The notes: generated by a model not told the origin, from the letters alone. DNA of 64,000 nucleotides from Rivularia sp. T60_A2020_040 (GCA_015272215.1 JACYMD010000064.1:1-64000); one strand, 5' to 3'; numbered from the stretch's first letter, positions 1-9,295 are shown. Numbers and translations are program-made.

Positions 1-257
1 TGTTGCATCTATTCCTTGCTGTGACTATTTTTCACTTCTCTTGTCACCCCTTGAAGAGAATTTGAGTAAAGAGAGAAATTCGCGATATGTTTGATTGGTT
101 TTAATCAAACGTGAATTAGATGATGAGTGTTAATTTCGTACCTTTCTTAAGGAAATTGTAATCAGAATGTTTTACTGATATCTGCTTATATAGGAAGTAA
201 CGGACTACAATCAAGGCGGATAATTTCGCCGAAATCAATAAGGAAGGATTATTTGTT

Positions 258-398
258 ATGTCCGACTTAAATAGAGGAATCATGAAATTTAAAGATGCGG
301 ATACTCCTAAAGCTGTGATTATTTCAACCGTTCTGGTTTTGGGTTCCATTGCATTACTGATCTTTTGGGCATTGCAGGTAGCTTACACAGTAAACTAG
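258..398 (+). CDS. Small single-span membrane protein, 46 aa
   Basis: The ATG at 258 follows an AGGAAGG ribosome-binding site (from 241) and opens a 46-codon frame ending in TAG at 396-398. The product starts MSDLNRGIMKFKDADTPK, a polar and partly basic head, followed by one hydrophobic helix of about 22 residues and a short tail ending AYTVN. This is the layout of the tiny one-helix subunits or assembly factors of cyanobacterial photosynthetic and NDH complexes. I do not recognise it as a named subunit (it is not PsbH, PsbJ, PsaX or an Hli protein by motif), so no function is assigned. It stands alone, 269 bp ahead of the next gene on the same strand. The good ribosome-binding site and clean membrane profile support a real gene. 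Confidence 0.6.
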   Translation: MSDLNRGIMKFKDADTPKAVIISTVLVLGSIALLIFWALQVAYTVN

Positions 399-667
399 GA
401 AAAGAAGCTCCTCCACCTGAAGGGACGTTAAATGTATTACGGATGTGTTTAACCGCAACGAAAATGTTAACTTACTTTGTTGTAGGGAAATATTGAACGG
501 GAACACAGGAATAATTATGAATTCTTGTTTATCAGTAGCAATTGATTATTTGCTTATGTATGTAGGATTCTAAGGGGTGTGGATTATATGATCATTGCCC
601 CTTAGACCGTTATCAAAATCTAAAACCGGAATTTTAGATTATTGAAGGGAAACCAAAAACCAATCAT

Positions 668-3562
668 ATGCTTGAACTTTGGGGTGCTTTAGTTATTTTG
701 ATTTTCTGCCCCATTTTGGGAGGTTTACCAGTAATTTCTTGGATTACCAATGCTTCTTCTAAGCGTCGGTTAGCGGAAATTGGTACTGGTAATATTGGTG
801 TGAGTGCTGCTTTCTATCACGGTGGAACCTTGGTAGGAGTTCTTGCTGTTTTATCAGAAGCTCTCAAGGGAGTTATCGCTGTTTTAATAGCTCGCGCTTT
901 TTTTGGTAACGGTTCCTACTGGGAGTTGATTGCTTTAATTGCTTTGGTTATAGGGCGATTCTGGATGGGCAAGGGTGCTGGGACTACAAATGTTGTCTGG
1001 GGATTTGCGGTACACGATCCAATGGCAGCTGCTTTTGTATTTTTGGTTGGTAGTATCAGCTTTTTGCTTTTACGTTCTAAGGAATTAGCAAAATATGGGG
1101 TACTGGTTTTATTTCCGCTAATTGTAGCCATATTGCATTTTGACGATTTCGCGAAAATTTTGGCAGCGATTGTCTTAGCAGGGTTACTTGCTTGGATTTA
1201 CCAACAGATTCCCGACGATTTAAATTTAAAAGTATCTGAAGCTCAACCAGAGTCTCAGGCAATGTTTCAGTTATTACGCGGCAACCAAAAAATTCTTTCT
1301 CTCGATGATGAATTAGATGCTGCCATTGTGGGAAATAAAGCAGCTAGGTGTTCCGAAATCAAGCGTATTGGTTATCCGGTTCCTAAAGGTTGGGTGCTGA
1401 CTCCCATGGATGAACCTGAAATGTTGATCGATTATCTTCAACCATCAGATTTATCTCCCCTTGCAGTACGTTCTTCAGCTATAGGAGAAGATACGGAAGA
1501 AGCTTCCGCAGCCGGACAATATGAAACTGTTTTGAACGTCACTACAAAAGAAGGTTTATTACAAGCTATTAATACAGTTCGTGTTTCCTACGAACATCCA
1601 GATGCTGTTCAATATCGTCGCGATCGCCTTTGTCGCAGTGAAGCTGAAGGCAATTTCAAACAAGCTGCAATGGCGGTTTTGATTCAACAACAAGTTCAAG
1701 GGGTATTTTCTGGAGTTGCTTTTAGTCGCGATCCAATTACTCAAGAAAGCGATGCTGTAGTAATTGAAGCGACAGCGGGAAGTGCGGCTCAAGTTGTTTC
1801 GGGAAGATACACACCGGAACAATATCGGGCTTTTGTGGTTAAAACAGAGAATTTATCTTCTGTACATTTGGAAGGGGAAGGACAAATACCTGCTGTATTA
1901 ATCAAGCAAGTAGCCTACTTAACCAGGCAAATCGAACAATATTATCACGGTATTCCCCAAGATATTGAATGGAGTTATGACGGTCAAACTTTATGGATAT
2001 TACAAGTTCGTCCCATCACGACTTTATTACCGATTTGGACGCGCAAAATCGCCGCTGAAGTAATCCCCGGAATCATTCATCCATTAACTTGGTCGATTAA
2101 TCGTCCGTTAACTTGTGGTGTTTGGGGAGGTATTTTTGCCATAGTATTAGGGGAACGTGCGATCGGATTAGATTTTAATCAAACGGCGACGCTGCACTTT
2201 TCTAGAGCTTATTTTAATGCGAGTCTTCTCGGACAGATTTTCCGACGTATGGGTTTACCCCCCGAAAGTTTGGAATTTCTAACTAGAGGAGCCAAAATGA
2301 GCAAACCTCCTTTAAATAGTACTTTGTCAAATCTTCCCGGATTACTGCGGTTGCTCACCAGAGAATTCAGTTTATCAAGAGACTTTAAACGAGATTATCG
2401 CAAGCGATTTCAACCGGGTTTGACACAATTAAAACAACAATCGCTACTCGAACTTGACCAAGAGAGGCTTTTAGAACGAATTGAATTGATCTTAGAATTA
2501 CTTCGCAGCGCGACTTATTACAGTATTATGGCTCCTTTGAGTGCTGCGATTAGACAAGGGATTTTTAAACCAAAGGATAGTCAAATTGATAATAGTGCAG
2601 CTCCGGAAGTTGCCGCATTACGAGAACTTGGGCAATTAGCCTACTCTGCCAAATTAATACTACCGGATTTCGATCCAGAAACCCTATTTGAAGATTTGGC
2701 TGTTTCCACACCGGGACAAAAAATTCTTGAGCAGTTTGAAGTTTTTATTAATCGTTATGGTTACTTAAGTGATGTGGGAACTGATATTGCGGTTCCCACT
2801 TGGAGAGAAGAACCAGAAGCTGTCAAGCTGTTATTTGTGCAGTTAATGCAAGGAAACCAACCCCCCGCAAACAAACGTAAGCGAGGAGGAGTCGTACAAC
2901 GTCGTGTAGATTTAAAAGGACGAGTTACAGAAGTTTATTCTCAGTTATTAGCACAGTTACGTTGGTCTTTTATTGCTTTAGAAAGAAATTGGTTACAAAA
3001 TGGTTTGCTTCAACAACCTGGAGATATCTTTTTTCTCGAAATTGAAGAAGTACAAAAAATTATTCGAGATGCGGATGATCAATTAATCAATTATTTAAGC
3101 TCGTTGGTGCAAATGAGAAAAAACCAACTTACCGAAGATAGTCAACTCAATCCCGCACCGCTCTTAGTTTACGGTAATGCACCTCCCGTATCAATTTTTG
3201 TTCCTAGTTCTTCTCTGCTAGCGGATGGAATGTTAACCGGAATTCCTGCAAGTCACGGACAAGTTGAAGGTAGAGTTAAAGTGTTACGCAATTTACAATC
3301 AATTCCAGATATTGATAAGCAGACTATTTTGGTGGTTCCTTACACTGATTCTGGCTGGGCTGCTTTACTGACAAGGGCTGGTGGTTTGATTGCAGAGGCT
3401 GGTGGTAGACTTTCTCATGGTGCAATCATCGCTCGTGAATACGGGATTCCCGCAGTTATGGATGTACATAATGCCACTTGGTTATTACAAGATGGTCAGC
3501 GAGTACGAGTTGATGGTTCTAGGGGAATTATAGAGGTATCGAACGATTTACGACCAGATTGA
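668..3562 (+). CDS. PlsY-like membrane domain fused to PEP-synthase/PPDK-like domains, 964 aa
   Basis: Residues 1-185 are a multi-span membrane domain resembling the acyl-phosphate:glycerol-3-phosphate acyltransferase PlsY. It keeps a GTGNIG loop (39-44) and a GKGAGTT loop (101-107). Residues ~205-450 match the ATP-binding domain of pyruvate phosphate dikinase/PEP synthase: LAVRSSAIGEDTEEASAAGQ at 265-284 and WILQVRPIT near 446. The C-terminus is a swivelling phosphohistidine domain, GGRLSHGAII, with the expected catalytic His917. The middle (~460-860) is poorly conserved and helical, as in rifampicin-phosphotransferase-type relatives. The PlsY part is degenerate: the usual D..KG is EALKG, and the usual GH before the glycine-rich loop reads GR. 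The dikinase half looks catalytically intact; its acceptor is unknown. A heptameric repeat follows the stop. Confidence 0.8.
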   Translation: MLELWGALVILIFCPILGGLPVISWITNASSKRRLAEIGTGNIGVSAAFYHGGTLVGVLAVLSEALKGVIAVLIARAFFGNGSYWELIALIALVIGRFWMGKGAGTTNVVWGFAVHDPMAAAFVFLVGSISFLLLRSKELAKYGVLVLFPLIVAILHFDDFAKILAAIVLAGLLAWIYQQIPDDLNLKVSEAQPESQAMFQLLRGNQKILSLDDELDAAIVGNKAARCSEIKRIGYPVPKGWVLTPMDEPEMLIDYLQPSDLSPLAVRSSAIGEDTEEASAAGQYETVLNVTTKEGLLQAINTVRVSYEHPDAVQYRRDRLCRSEAEGNFKQAAMAVLIQQQVQGVFSGVAFSRDPITQESDAVVIEATAGSAAQVVSGRYTPEQYRAFVVKTENLSSVHLEGEGQIPAVLIKQVAYLTRQIEQYYHGIPQDIEWSYDGQTLWILQVRPITTLLPIWTRKIAAEVIPGIIHPLTWSINRPLTCGVWGGIFAIVLGERAIGLDFNQTATLHFSRAYFNASLLGQIFRRMGLPPESLEFLTRGAKMSKPPLNSTLSNLPGLLRLLTREFSLSRDFKRDYRKRFQPGLTQLKQQSLLELDQERLLERIELILELLRSATYYSIMAPLSAAIRQGIFKPKDSQIDNSAAPEVAALRELGQLAYSAKLILPDFDPETLFEDLAVSTPGQKILEQFEVFINRYGYLSDVGTDIAVPTWREEPEAVKLLFVQLMQGNQPPANKRKRGGVVQRRVDLKGRVTEVYSQLLAQLRWSFIALERNWLQNGLLQQPGDIFFLEIEEVQKIIRDADDQLINYLSSLVQMRKNQLTEDSQLNPAPLLVYGNAPPVSIFVPSSSLLADGMLTGIPASHGQVEGRVKVLRNLQSIPDIDKQTILVVPYTDSGWAALLTRAGGLIAEAGGRLSHGAIIAREYGIPAVMDVHNATWLLQDGQRVRVDGSRGIIEVSNDLRPD

Positions 3563-3600
3563 TGGTTAATGGTTGTTAGTTGTTGGTTGTTTATCGACTA

Positions 3601-3664
3601 TCCACTATCGCCTATCCCCTAACCACTAACCACTAACCACTATCCACTATCCACTAACTAACCA
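3601..3664. repeat. Heptameric STRR, (A/T)CCACTA units
   Basis: A run of 7-bp units alternating between ACCACTA and TCCACTA fills the gap between the convergent ends of the PlsY-like fusion gene and the helicase gene. Heptameric short tandemly repeated sequences of this kind are known from heterocystous cyanobacteria. Confidence 0.85.
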
Positions 3665-3670
3665 ATGTGT

Positions 3671-5161
3671 TCAAATATCTAATAATCCATACCGCTTTTG
3701 TAATTCTAATAATTTCATCCTTGCTTCACCAGCATTGTCGGCTAAATCGGCAAACTCGACAAACCGTCGCAATTCTTTTCTTAATAAATTCCGTTCTACT
3801 TCCAAAGTCTTTCTATCTAAATCTGGTGGTAATACAATCATGTCAAATATAGTTGCTCGTTCTTTATTCGGATGAGGACGTAAAATACGTCCCCGTCGCT
3901 GGATAAATTGTCGGGGATTGCTCGAACTTGCCAAAATTACCGCTGTTTTAATTGCTGGAATATCGACTCCTTCATCTAAACAACGAATTGCTACTAAACC
4001 TTGTAATTCTCCACTTTCAAATTGATTTCTTAAAGTTTCTCTTTCTACTAAAGAAGTTTCTGCCGTATACGTACTAACTCTATAACCCAAATCTACCCCC
4101 AAAATACGAGTTACTTCCTTGAGTTGATGTAAATTAGCTCTTTCCTGGCTTTCTTGGCAACCGTCGCTGCAATAAAATAATGTATGAGTCGTTTCACCTC
4201 TTGTTCTCATTAATTCCCGTAAAGCATTTAATTTATTTTCTGCTCCACTTACTAATCTTGCACGTTGAATTAATAAGGCTTTAATATCTTCGTTATCTTC
4301 AATATTAATTAAATTGGTGTTTTCTTGCTGTCGATAAAATAAAGCACGTCCAATTTTATGGGTAAGTTTTGCATAAGCGTAACTTTCAGATTCGGTTAAT
4401 TTTATCGGTATCGGATAATAAAGATAGCGTACTAAAGCACCTTGATTAATAGCATCTTTTAAAGTAAATTCTGGTTGCAAAACCGCGCCAAAATAATTAA
4501 ATAAAGATTGAGTTCCCACATCATCAAAATATCTTTCCGGTGTCGCAGATAGCCCCAATCTTAAGCCTATACTGCGCGGTAAACTTTCTTCTAACTTAGG
4601 TGAACCTAAATTATGCACTTCATCACCAATAATTAAAGTCTTTTGAGGAAAGTATTTTAACTGAGATTGGAAACCATCACTTATGAATGTCGAATTAGTA
4701 GTAATAATTGTGAGAAAAGATTGGGAACCAGAATGCACGTTATAAAGTTGGGTAGAAAGTTGGGTTTGCCAATTACGAACATTTTCAAAAGCTAAAATTG
4801 GCTTTAAACCAAACTTTTCAGATTCTCGCGCCCATTGAGTTACAAGATGGCGGTAAGGACACACCACTAGCAATATTTGTAAATTAATTTGACGGTATAA
4901 TTCATAAGTAATTGCTAGTGCTGTGATGGTTTTACCACTACCAGTCGCCATTTTTAACGTACCTCTACCATTATTAGCAAACCAATTATTTGCAGCTTGC
5001 TTTTGATAGCCTCGCAATTGTAAAGATTGCGGAATTCTTGGACATCCCGGTAATGGTTGCTTTGCTTGGTAAATACCCTTATTTTCGCTTGCATAACCCG
5101 GTAGTGGTATTTTTAAACGAAAATTAATTGGTGTATTAGCTTCTTTTGGCGTTAAATACAT
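3671..5161 (-). CDS. DEAD/DEAH-box superfamily II helicase (XPB/SSL2-like), 496 aa
   Basis: This is an ATP-dependent helicase or translocase of superfamily II. The Q-like motif LRGYQKQA lies at 49-56, Walker A (MATGSGKT) at 71-78, the DEVH box at 180-183, a GLSATPER motif III just after it, and motif VI FIQRRGRILRPH near 430. The two RecA-like lobes are complete, with no obvious accessory nuclease or zinc domain. It lies downstream of lexA on the same strand, with a 117-bp repeat-filled gap. If the two are co-transcribed, the helicase would share LexA control and could act in DNA repair; this is inference. A stand-alone defence role cannot be excluded, but no partner genes are visible. Confidence 0.8.
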   Translation of the reverse strand: MYLTPKEANTPINFRLKIPLPGYASENKGIYQAKQPLPGCPRIPQSLQLRGYQKQAANNWFANNGRGTLKMATGSGKTITALAITYELYRQINLQILLVVCPYRHLVTQWARESEKFGLKPILAFENVRNWQTQLSTQLYNVHSGSQSFLTIITTNSTFISDGFQSQLKYFPQKTLIIGDEVHNLGSPKLEESLPRSIGLRLGLSATPERYFDDVGTQSLFNYFGAVLQPEFTLKDAINQGALVRYLYYPIPIKLTESESYAYAKLTHKIGRALFYRQQENTNLINIEDNEDIKALLIQRARLVSGAENKLNALRELMRTRGETTHTLFYCSDGCQESQERANLHQLKEVTRILGVDLGYRVSTYTAETSLVERETLRNQFESGELQGLVAIRCLDEGVDIPAIKTAVILASSSNPRQFIQRRGRILRPHPNKERATIFDMIVLPPDLDRKTLEVERNLLRKELRRFVEFADLADNAGEARMKLLELQKRYGLLDI

Positions 5162-5190
5162 AAAATGGCGGCTACCCTGGCAGTTTTAAG

Positions 5191-5260
5191 AGATGGGGAG
5201 ATGGGGAGATGGGGGAATATTTGATAACACACTATTACCAATTACCAATTACCAATTCCC
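5191..5260. repeat. Short tandem repeats (GGGGAGAT and ACCAATT units)
   Basis: The lexA-helicase spacer contains three GGGGAGAT-type octamers, followed by three to four ACCAATT heptamers. It is the same class of sequence as the other STRRs in the window. Confidence 0.7.
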
Positions 5261-5278
5261 CCAAACCCCATGCTTAAT

Positions 5279-5890
5279 TCAACTATTATAATTGCGCCAA
5301 ACAGCAACTAAGGAACCTTGTACTTGTACCTGTCGTGCATCAACTTCTATTGGCTGATATTTCGAGTTTGCAGGTTTGAGGGTAATGCGATCGCAACTTG
5401 TCCGATAAAACCGCTTTAATGTCGTACCATGTCCGGATACCATGGCAGCAACAATTGTACCGTCTTTGAGCATATCTGGCTCTTGTACGGGATGCAAAAA
5501 TACCATGTCTCCATCCAGAATGGAATCTTCAATCATGCTGTCACCAGTTACCCGCAAAGCATAAGTTTGAAAGGGTAATTTGATCTCTTGAAAATCCAAA
5601 TGTTCCACTGCATCGGTAAAGGGTTCGATTAAACCACCCGCTGCTATGGTACCTAAAATCGGTACACCAGGATTTTCCGGATGCAAAACTCTTATTGTCC
5701 GCGCTTTACCTTCACTCCACTCAATATACCCCTTGTTGCGTAAATGCTCTAAACGACTTTGAATCGGTGCTGGTGATCTCAAATTCATCGCTTGCATCAT
5801 CTGACGAATTGAAGGTGAATGCTGACGCATTCGGATATATTCCGTCAACCAATCGTAAAGTTCTCTTTGTGCTTCTGTCAGTTTTTCCAT
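5279..5890 (-). CDS. lexA: LexA repressor, SOS-type autoproteolytic transcription factor, 203 aa
   Basis: The N-terminus (MEKLTEAQRELYDWL, then the winged helix-turn-helix with SIRQMMQAM) is the LexA DNA-binding domain. The C-terminus is the S24-family latent protease. The Ala-Gly cleavage site is present (GTIAAGGLIEP), as are the catalytic serine in VTGDSMIEDSIL and lysine in TTLKRFY, so RecA-stimulated self-cleavage is expected. Some cyanobacterial LexA proteins, such as that of Synechocystis, have lost the cleavage site; this one has not. The frame is open upstream to 5914, but MEKLTEAQ at 5890 fits the family start. A LexA operator lies 33 bp upstream of this start, implying autoregulation. 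Confidence 0.95.
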   Translation of the reverse strand: MEKLTEAQRELYDWLTEYIRMRQHSPSIRQMMQAMNLRSPAPIQSRLEHLRNKGYIEWSEGKARTIRVLHPENPGVPILGTIAAGGLIEPFTDAVEHLDFQEIKLPFQTYALRVTGDSMIEDSILDGDMVFLHPVQEPDMLKDGTIVAAMVSGHGTTLKRFYRTSCDRITLKPANSKYQPIEVDARQVQVQGSLVAVWRNYNS

Positions 5891-5922
5891 GATCATAAGG
5901 GAAGTAAAATACAAATGTCCTT

Positions 5923-5936
5923 AGAACATTAGTACT
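5923..5936 (-). promoter_or_regulatory. LexA box upstream of lexA
   Basis: Read on the minus strand, the site is AGTACTAATGTTCT, a full match to the published cyanobacterial LexA consensus RGTACNNNDGTWCB. It lies 33 bp upstream of the lexA start at 5890, the position expected for an autoregulatory operator. Confidence 0.85.
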
Positions 5937-6124
5937 ACAAAAAACCTGATAACGGCAAAGTTTTTTGCTTTTTATATGGCAATTTTTAAATAATTTTTGA
6001 ATCAACACCCGCTGCAAGGCGGGGAGATTTTGGATTGAAATTGAGACTTGTCCAAAATTTAAAATCCAAAATCTAAAACAGAAATTTAAACCAAAAAATT
6101 AACACAAAAAATGAACACAAAAAA

Positions 6125-7051
6125 CTAAACTGGTTCGGCGGACATTATACTGGCAAGTAAAGCTTTTTGGACATGAAGTCGATTTTCTGCTTGTTGCCAA
6201 ACTCGCGAATGTTCGCCTTCAATAACAGCATTTGTAATTTCTTGATCGCGATGCGCTGGTAAACAGTGTAAAACAATCGCTTGTGGGTGAGCAAAACTCA
6301 ACAATTCCTGATTAATTTGATAGGGTTTGAAAATTGGCATTCGGTTTTCTGCTTCTTTTTCTTGTCCCATACTTGCCCATACATCAGTATAAAGTATATT
6401 AGCATTCTTCGCTGCATTTTCGGGGCTTTTGGTAATCATAACTTCACTTTTTCCATTTGCGATCGCAGAGGCTTGTTTGACGACATCTGGATTCGGTTCG
6501 TAACCGTTGGGGGTGGCAATGTTCACATTCATTCCTACTAAAGCACACCCCAACATCAGGGAATTTGCAACATTGTTGCCGTCACCGACATAAGTTAAAG
6601 TTAAATCTTGGAAAGTTTGGAATTCTTCTTGAATTGTCAATAAATCCGCTAAAACTTGACAGGGATGCTCCAAATCTGTGAGGGCGTTAATGACTGGAAT
6701 CTGGGCATAATTTGCGAAGGTTTTCAATTCTTGTTGTTCAAAGGTACGAATTGCCAGGCAGTCGAGATATTTATCTAATACTCTGGCAGTATCTTCAATT
6801 GGTTCTCCGCGACTAACTTGAGTAACATTAGGATTAAGGTCAATAACTTGTCCACCTAATTGGTACATTGCCACGGTAAAACTTACCCGTGTTCTAGTGG
6901 AGGCTTTAGAAAATAGTAGCCCCAATACTTTATTACAGCGCAATTTCAATTTTTGTGATTTTAACTGAGTTGCCATCTGCAAAAGTTCTTCAATTTCTAC
7001 TGCGCTCAAATCTGCTATGCCTAATAAATCTCGTTGACTTAACGCTGTCAT
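6125..7051 (-). CDS. argF: Ornithine carbamoyltransferase, 308 aa
   Basis: This cytoplasmic arginine-pathway enzyme makes citrulline from ornithine and carbamoyl phosphate. The carbamoyl-phosphate loop KASTRTR lies near residues 49-55, HPCQVLADL is in the middle, and the ornithine-specific HCLPAHR motif is near the C-terminus (~residue 262). That motif separates it from aspartate carbamoyltransferase. Its length is normal for the family. It is transcribed alone, toward lexA. A tRNA-Thr and trxA lie on the other side on the opposite strand, followed by its paralogue pyrB about 1.1 kb away. Confidence 0.96.
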   Translation of the reverse strand: MTALSQRDLLGIADLSAVEIEELLQMATQLKSQKLKLRCNKVLGLLFSKASTRTRVSFTVAMYQLGGQVIDLNPNVTQVSRGEPIEDTARVLDKYLDCLAIRTFEQQELKTFANYAQIPVINALTDLEHPCQVLADLLTIQEEFQTFQDLTLTYVGDGNNVANSLMLGCALVGMNVNIATPNGYEPNPDVVKQASAIANGKSEVMITKSPENAAKNANILYTDVWASMGQEKEAENRMPIFKPYQINQELLSFAHPQAIVLHCLPAHRDQEITNAVIEGEHSRVWQQAENRLHVQKALLASIMSAEPV

Positions 7052-7350
7052 GCTTTTTAATGATGTTTAGGAACAATTAAGTGTTACGTTTTTTCAATTT
7101 ATGCGAACATCTTTCAAGAACCCTGAAATATTCGGTTGTTCTGTGAAATGCTCGCGATAATACAAGATTAGAATAACTGTAAATTTTGATTTTTTTGATA
7201 TTTAGGATTATTTCTCTATTACAATAACTGTGCTTTCAGACTTGGGTAAATCACTCTCTAGGCAGAGAAAATTATTGACATAATCTGCTTGCTTGATTTC
7301 CATGGCAAGTCAAGGGCTTTCTGTAGGTTAACTGATAACTGAAAAAGGTC
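7052..7350. other. Intergenic region between argF and the tRNA-Thr promoter
   Basis: This is the AT-rich divergent spacer that must carry the argF promoter. I see no further reading frame of note and no clear operator. The tRNA-Thr promoter begins at its right edge. Confidence 0.4.
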
Positions 7351-7378
7351 TTTACAATATGATTTTTTCTGGTATAAT
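7351..7378 (+). promoter_or_regulatory. Sigma-70-type promoter for tRNA-Thr
   Basis: TTTACA (7351-7356) and an extended TGGTATAAT (TATAAT at 7373-7378) are separated by 16 bp. The tRNA starts 21 bp downstream of the -10 element, leaving room for a short leader. Confidence 0.65.
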
Positions 7379-7398
7379 TACAAAGTAGTGTGACTATT

Positions 7399-7470
7399 GC
7401 CAGCATGGCTCAGTGGTAGAGCAACGCACTTGTAATGCGTAGGTCGTCGGTTCAAATCCGACTGCTGGCT
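7399..7470 (+). tRNA. tRNA-Thr (anticodon UGU)
   Basis: The cloverleaf is complete. GCCAGCA (7399-7405) pairs with TGCTGGC (7463-7469). The D arm holds GGCTCAGTGGTAGAGC, the anticodon stem ACGCA/TGCGT encloses loop CTTGTAA with anticodon TGT at 7431-7433, and the T arm contains GGTTCAAATCC. CCA is not encoded. Confidence 0.95.
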
Positions 7471-7712
7471 TTTTGATAGTAAAGGCTTTAATAGTTGTAG
7501 TGTGAGACATTATCCGCGTCATCTTTTAATCCTTCTAATCCGTGTTCAAGGGAGTTTTTCCGGTTAATCGGTGAGACAGCTGTTACCACAAATCAATAAT
7601 CAAAATTTTGTGTTACCGTTATCGTTTAAAATTATTAAGTCAAAAATCAAATACCAGCAATTAAAAACCAAAATTGCTGTGATTTTGAAAGTTAGTAATT
7701 ATAGCAAATAAT

Positions 7713-8033
7713 ATGACTACAGTAACCCAAGTTAAAGAAACTGAATTCGAGACACTTCTAAAGTCTGAAAATATCCTCGTAGTTGATTTTACTGCTACTT
7801 GGTGCGGTCCGTGTCGGGTGGTTGCACCTTTAATAGAACAATTAGCCCAAGAGTATCCAGAAGATATTAAAGTGGTGAAAATAGATGTAGACCAAGATAA
7901 ACCACTGGCGAAAAAATACGAAGTTCGTAGTATTCCTGCGGTGTTAATTTTCAAAAATGGCGAATTAGTGGAAAATCTTGTCGGTGCTAAACCCTATGAA
8001 CATTTTAGCGACGCGGTTAAAAAGAATCTTTAA
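7713..8033 (+). CDS. trxA: Thioredoxin, 106 aa
   Basis: This small cytoplasmic disulfide reductase has the canonical WCGPC active site (Cys31 and Cys34), followed by the conserved cis-proline (SIPAVLIF, Pro75) and the glycine near the C-terminus. The length is standard for a single-domain thioredoxin with no signal peptide. It sits between tRNA-Thr and pyrB. A separate promoter-like sequence precedes pyrB, so trxA is probably its own transcription unit. Reduced thioredoxin controls many light-regulated enzymes in cyanobacteria; the specific clients of this paralogue cannot be told from sequence. Confidence 0.95.
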   Translation: MTTVTQVKETEFETLLKSENILVVDFTATWCGPCRVVAPLIEQLAQEYPEDIKVVKIDVDQDKPLAKKYEVRSIPAVLIFKNGELVENLVGAKPYEHFSDAVKKNL

Positions 8034-8065
8034 TTTGCTTATTTATCTTTAATAGTTGCAAAATA

Positions 8066-8094
8066 GTTCTAAACTACAACGCAAGTGGTATAAT
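8066..8094 (+). promoter_or_regulatory. Candidate extended -10 promoter for pyrB
   Basis: TGGTATAAT, with TATAAT at 8089-8094, is a strong extended -10 element 79 bp ahead of the pyrB start. The -35 region (GTTCTA, 8066-8071) is weak. Confidence 0.5.
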
Positions 8095-8173
8095 CTCCTC
8101 TGCACACTTAAACTAAGTAACTGTAGAGACATCATCGCTCGTGCGATCAGCACGGTAAAGTCGATAAAAATTC

Positions 8174-9172
8174 ATGCCTACTACCACCTGGACTCGTCAT
8201 CACATCCTTTCCCTGGCTGATTTCACCGCTACTGAATACAATGCAGTTTTACAGACTGCTGCGAGTTTTCAGGAAGTACTAATGCGGCGAATGAAAAAAG
8301 TACCTACTTTGCAGGGACAGGTGGTGGCTAATTTGTTTTTTGAACCATCTACTCGGACTCGCAGTAGTTTCGAACTTGCTGCAAAACGTCTGAGTGCAGA
8401 TACGCTGAATTTCTCCGCTGCTAATTCTTCGATGACTAAGGGAGAAACTATTCTAGATACAGCCAAAACTTATTTGGCGATGGGTACTGATATCATGGTG
8501 GTACGTCATCAAGATGCAGGAGTACCAAACGCGATCGCAAGTGAAATGGATCGTTTGGGTGTAAAAGTCAGCGTTTTAAATGCTGGTGATGGACAACACG
8601 AACATCCTTCTCAAGCGCTATTAGATTTGTTTACAATTTGTAGTCTGTTTGACCAAGATAATCCCGGAATCGAATTTTTGCAGGGAAAAAAAATTGCTAT
8701 TGTCGGTGATATTCTCCATTCTCGCGTGGCTAGGTCAAATATTTGGAGTCTTACCGCAGTTAGCGGTGCGGAGTTACATTTAGCAGCACCACCGACTTTA
8801 TTACCAAAATTCTTTGCCGATTATGGTAAAGATAGACCTGGTAAACTATTTGTACATTGGGAATTGGAGCCAGCTTTACAAGATGCCGATTTTGTGATGA
8901 CGCTACGATTACAAAAGGAACGTATGACTACTCATTTACTACCTTCATTGCGGGAATATCATCAGTTGTTCGGAATTACGCGGGATAAGTTGCGAAATTG
9001 TCAAGATAATGTAAAGATATTACATCCTGGTCCTGTAAATAGAGGTGTGGAAATTAGCTCGGATTTAATGGATGACCCTGAGTTTAGTTTGATCCAAAAT
9101 CAAGTTACGAGTGGTGTGGCGGTGCGGATGGCTTTGTTGTATCTAATTGGTAGCGGCAAAGCTTTAGAATAA
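8174..9172 (+). CDS. pyrB: Aspartate carbamoyltransferase catalytic subunit, 332 aa
   Basis: This enzyme joins carbamoyl phosphate and aspartate in the committed step of pyrimidine synthesis. Motifs seen are [13 protein letters not shown] (55-67), which binds carbamoyl phosphate, [15 protein letters not shown] in the middle, and [11 protein letters not shown] near residue 293, which is typical of PyrB rather than ArgF. The length matches the cyanobacterial enzyme. No pyrI or pyrC lies beside it; pyrG, a later enzyme of the pathway, is 43 kb away in this window. Confidence 0.96.
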   Translation: MPTTTWTRHHILSLADFTATEYNAVLQTAASFQEVLMRRMKKVPTLQGQVVANLFFEPSTRTRSSFELAAKRLSADTLNFSAANSSMTKGETILDTAKTYLAMGTDIMVVRHQDAGVPNAIASEMDRLGVKVSVLNAGDGQHEHPSQALLDLFTICSLFDQDNPGIEFLQGKKIAIVGDILHSRVARSNIWSLTAVSGAELHLAAPPTLLPKFFADYGKDRPGKLFVHWELEPALQDADFVMTLRLQKERMTTHLLPSLREYHQLFGITRDKLRNCQDNVKILHPGPVNRGVEISSDLMDDPEFSLIQNQVTSGVAVRMALLYLIGSGKALE

Positions 9173-9278
9173 GAATTATAAATTTTTCTACTGTTAACAG
9201 AAGTAGTGGGGTTAGAAGTCGGGTTTGGATGATAAATGTCTGTAGTCAGCTATCGCGCATTTAATTTATATTTTTCTA

Positions 9279-9295
9279 GCGGGCAGGATGCCCGC
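9279..9295. repeat. Small GC-rich hairpin, GCGGGCA/TGCCCGC
   Basis: A perfect 7-bp stem with a 3-nt loop lies about 100 bp after pyrB. It lacks a T-run, so it is not a convincing intrinsic terminator. Confidence 0.5.

Noticed and set aside
5721-6017. 98-codon frame overlapping the lexA 5' region
   Set aside because: Shadow frame of lexA plus its upstream region; the LexA operator lies inside it.
7661-7954. 97-codon frame antisense to trxA
   Set aside because: It covers a clear thioredoxin gene on the other strand; the product has no recognisable domain.
9209-9222. GAAGTCGGGTTTGG as a full CCCGACTT palindrome after pyrB
   Set aside because: Only one arm is present; no complementary arm was seen nearby, so it is not counted as a complete copy.
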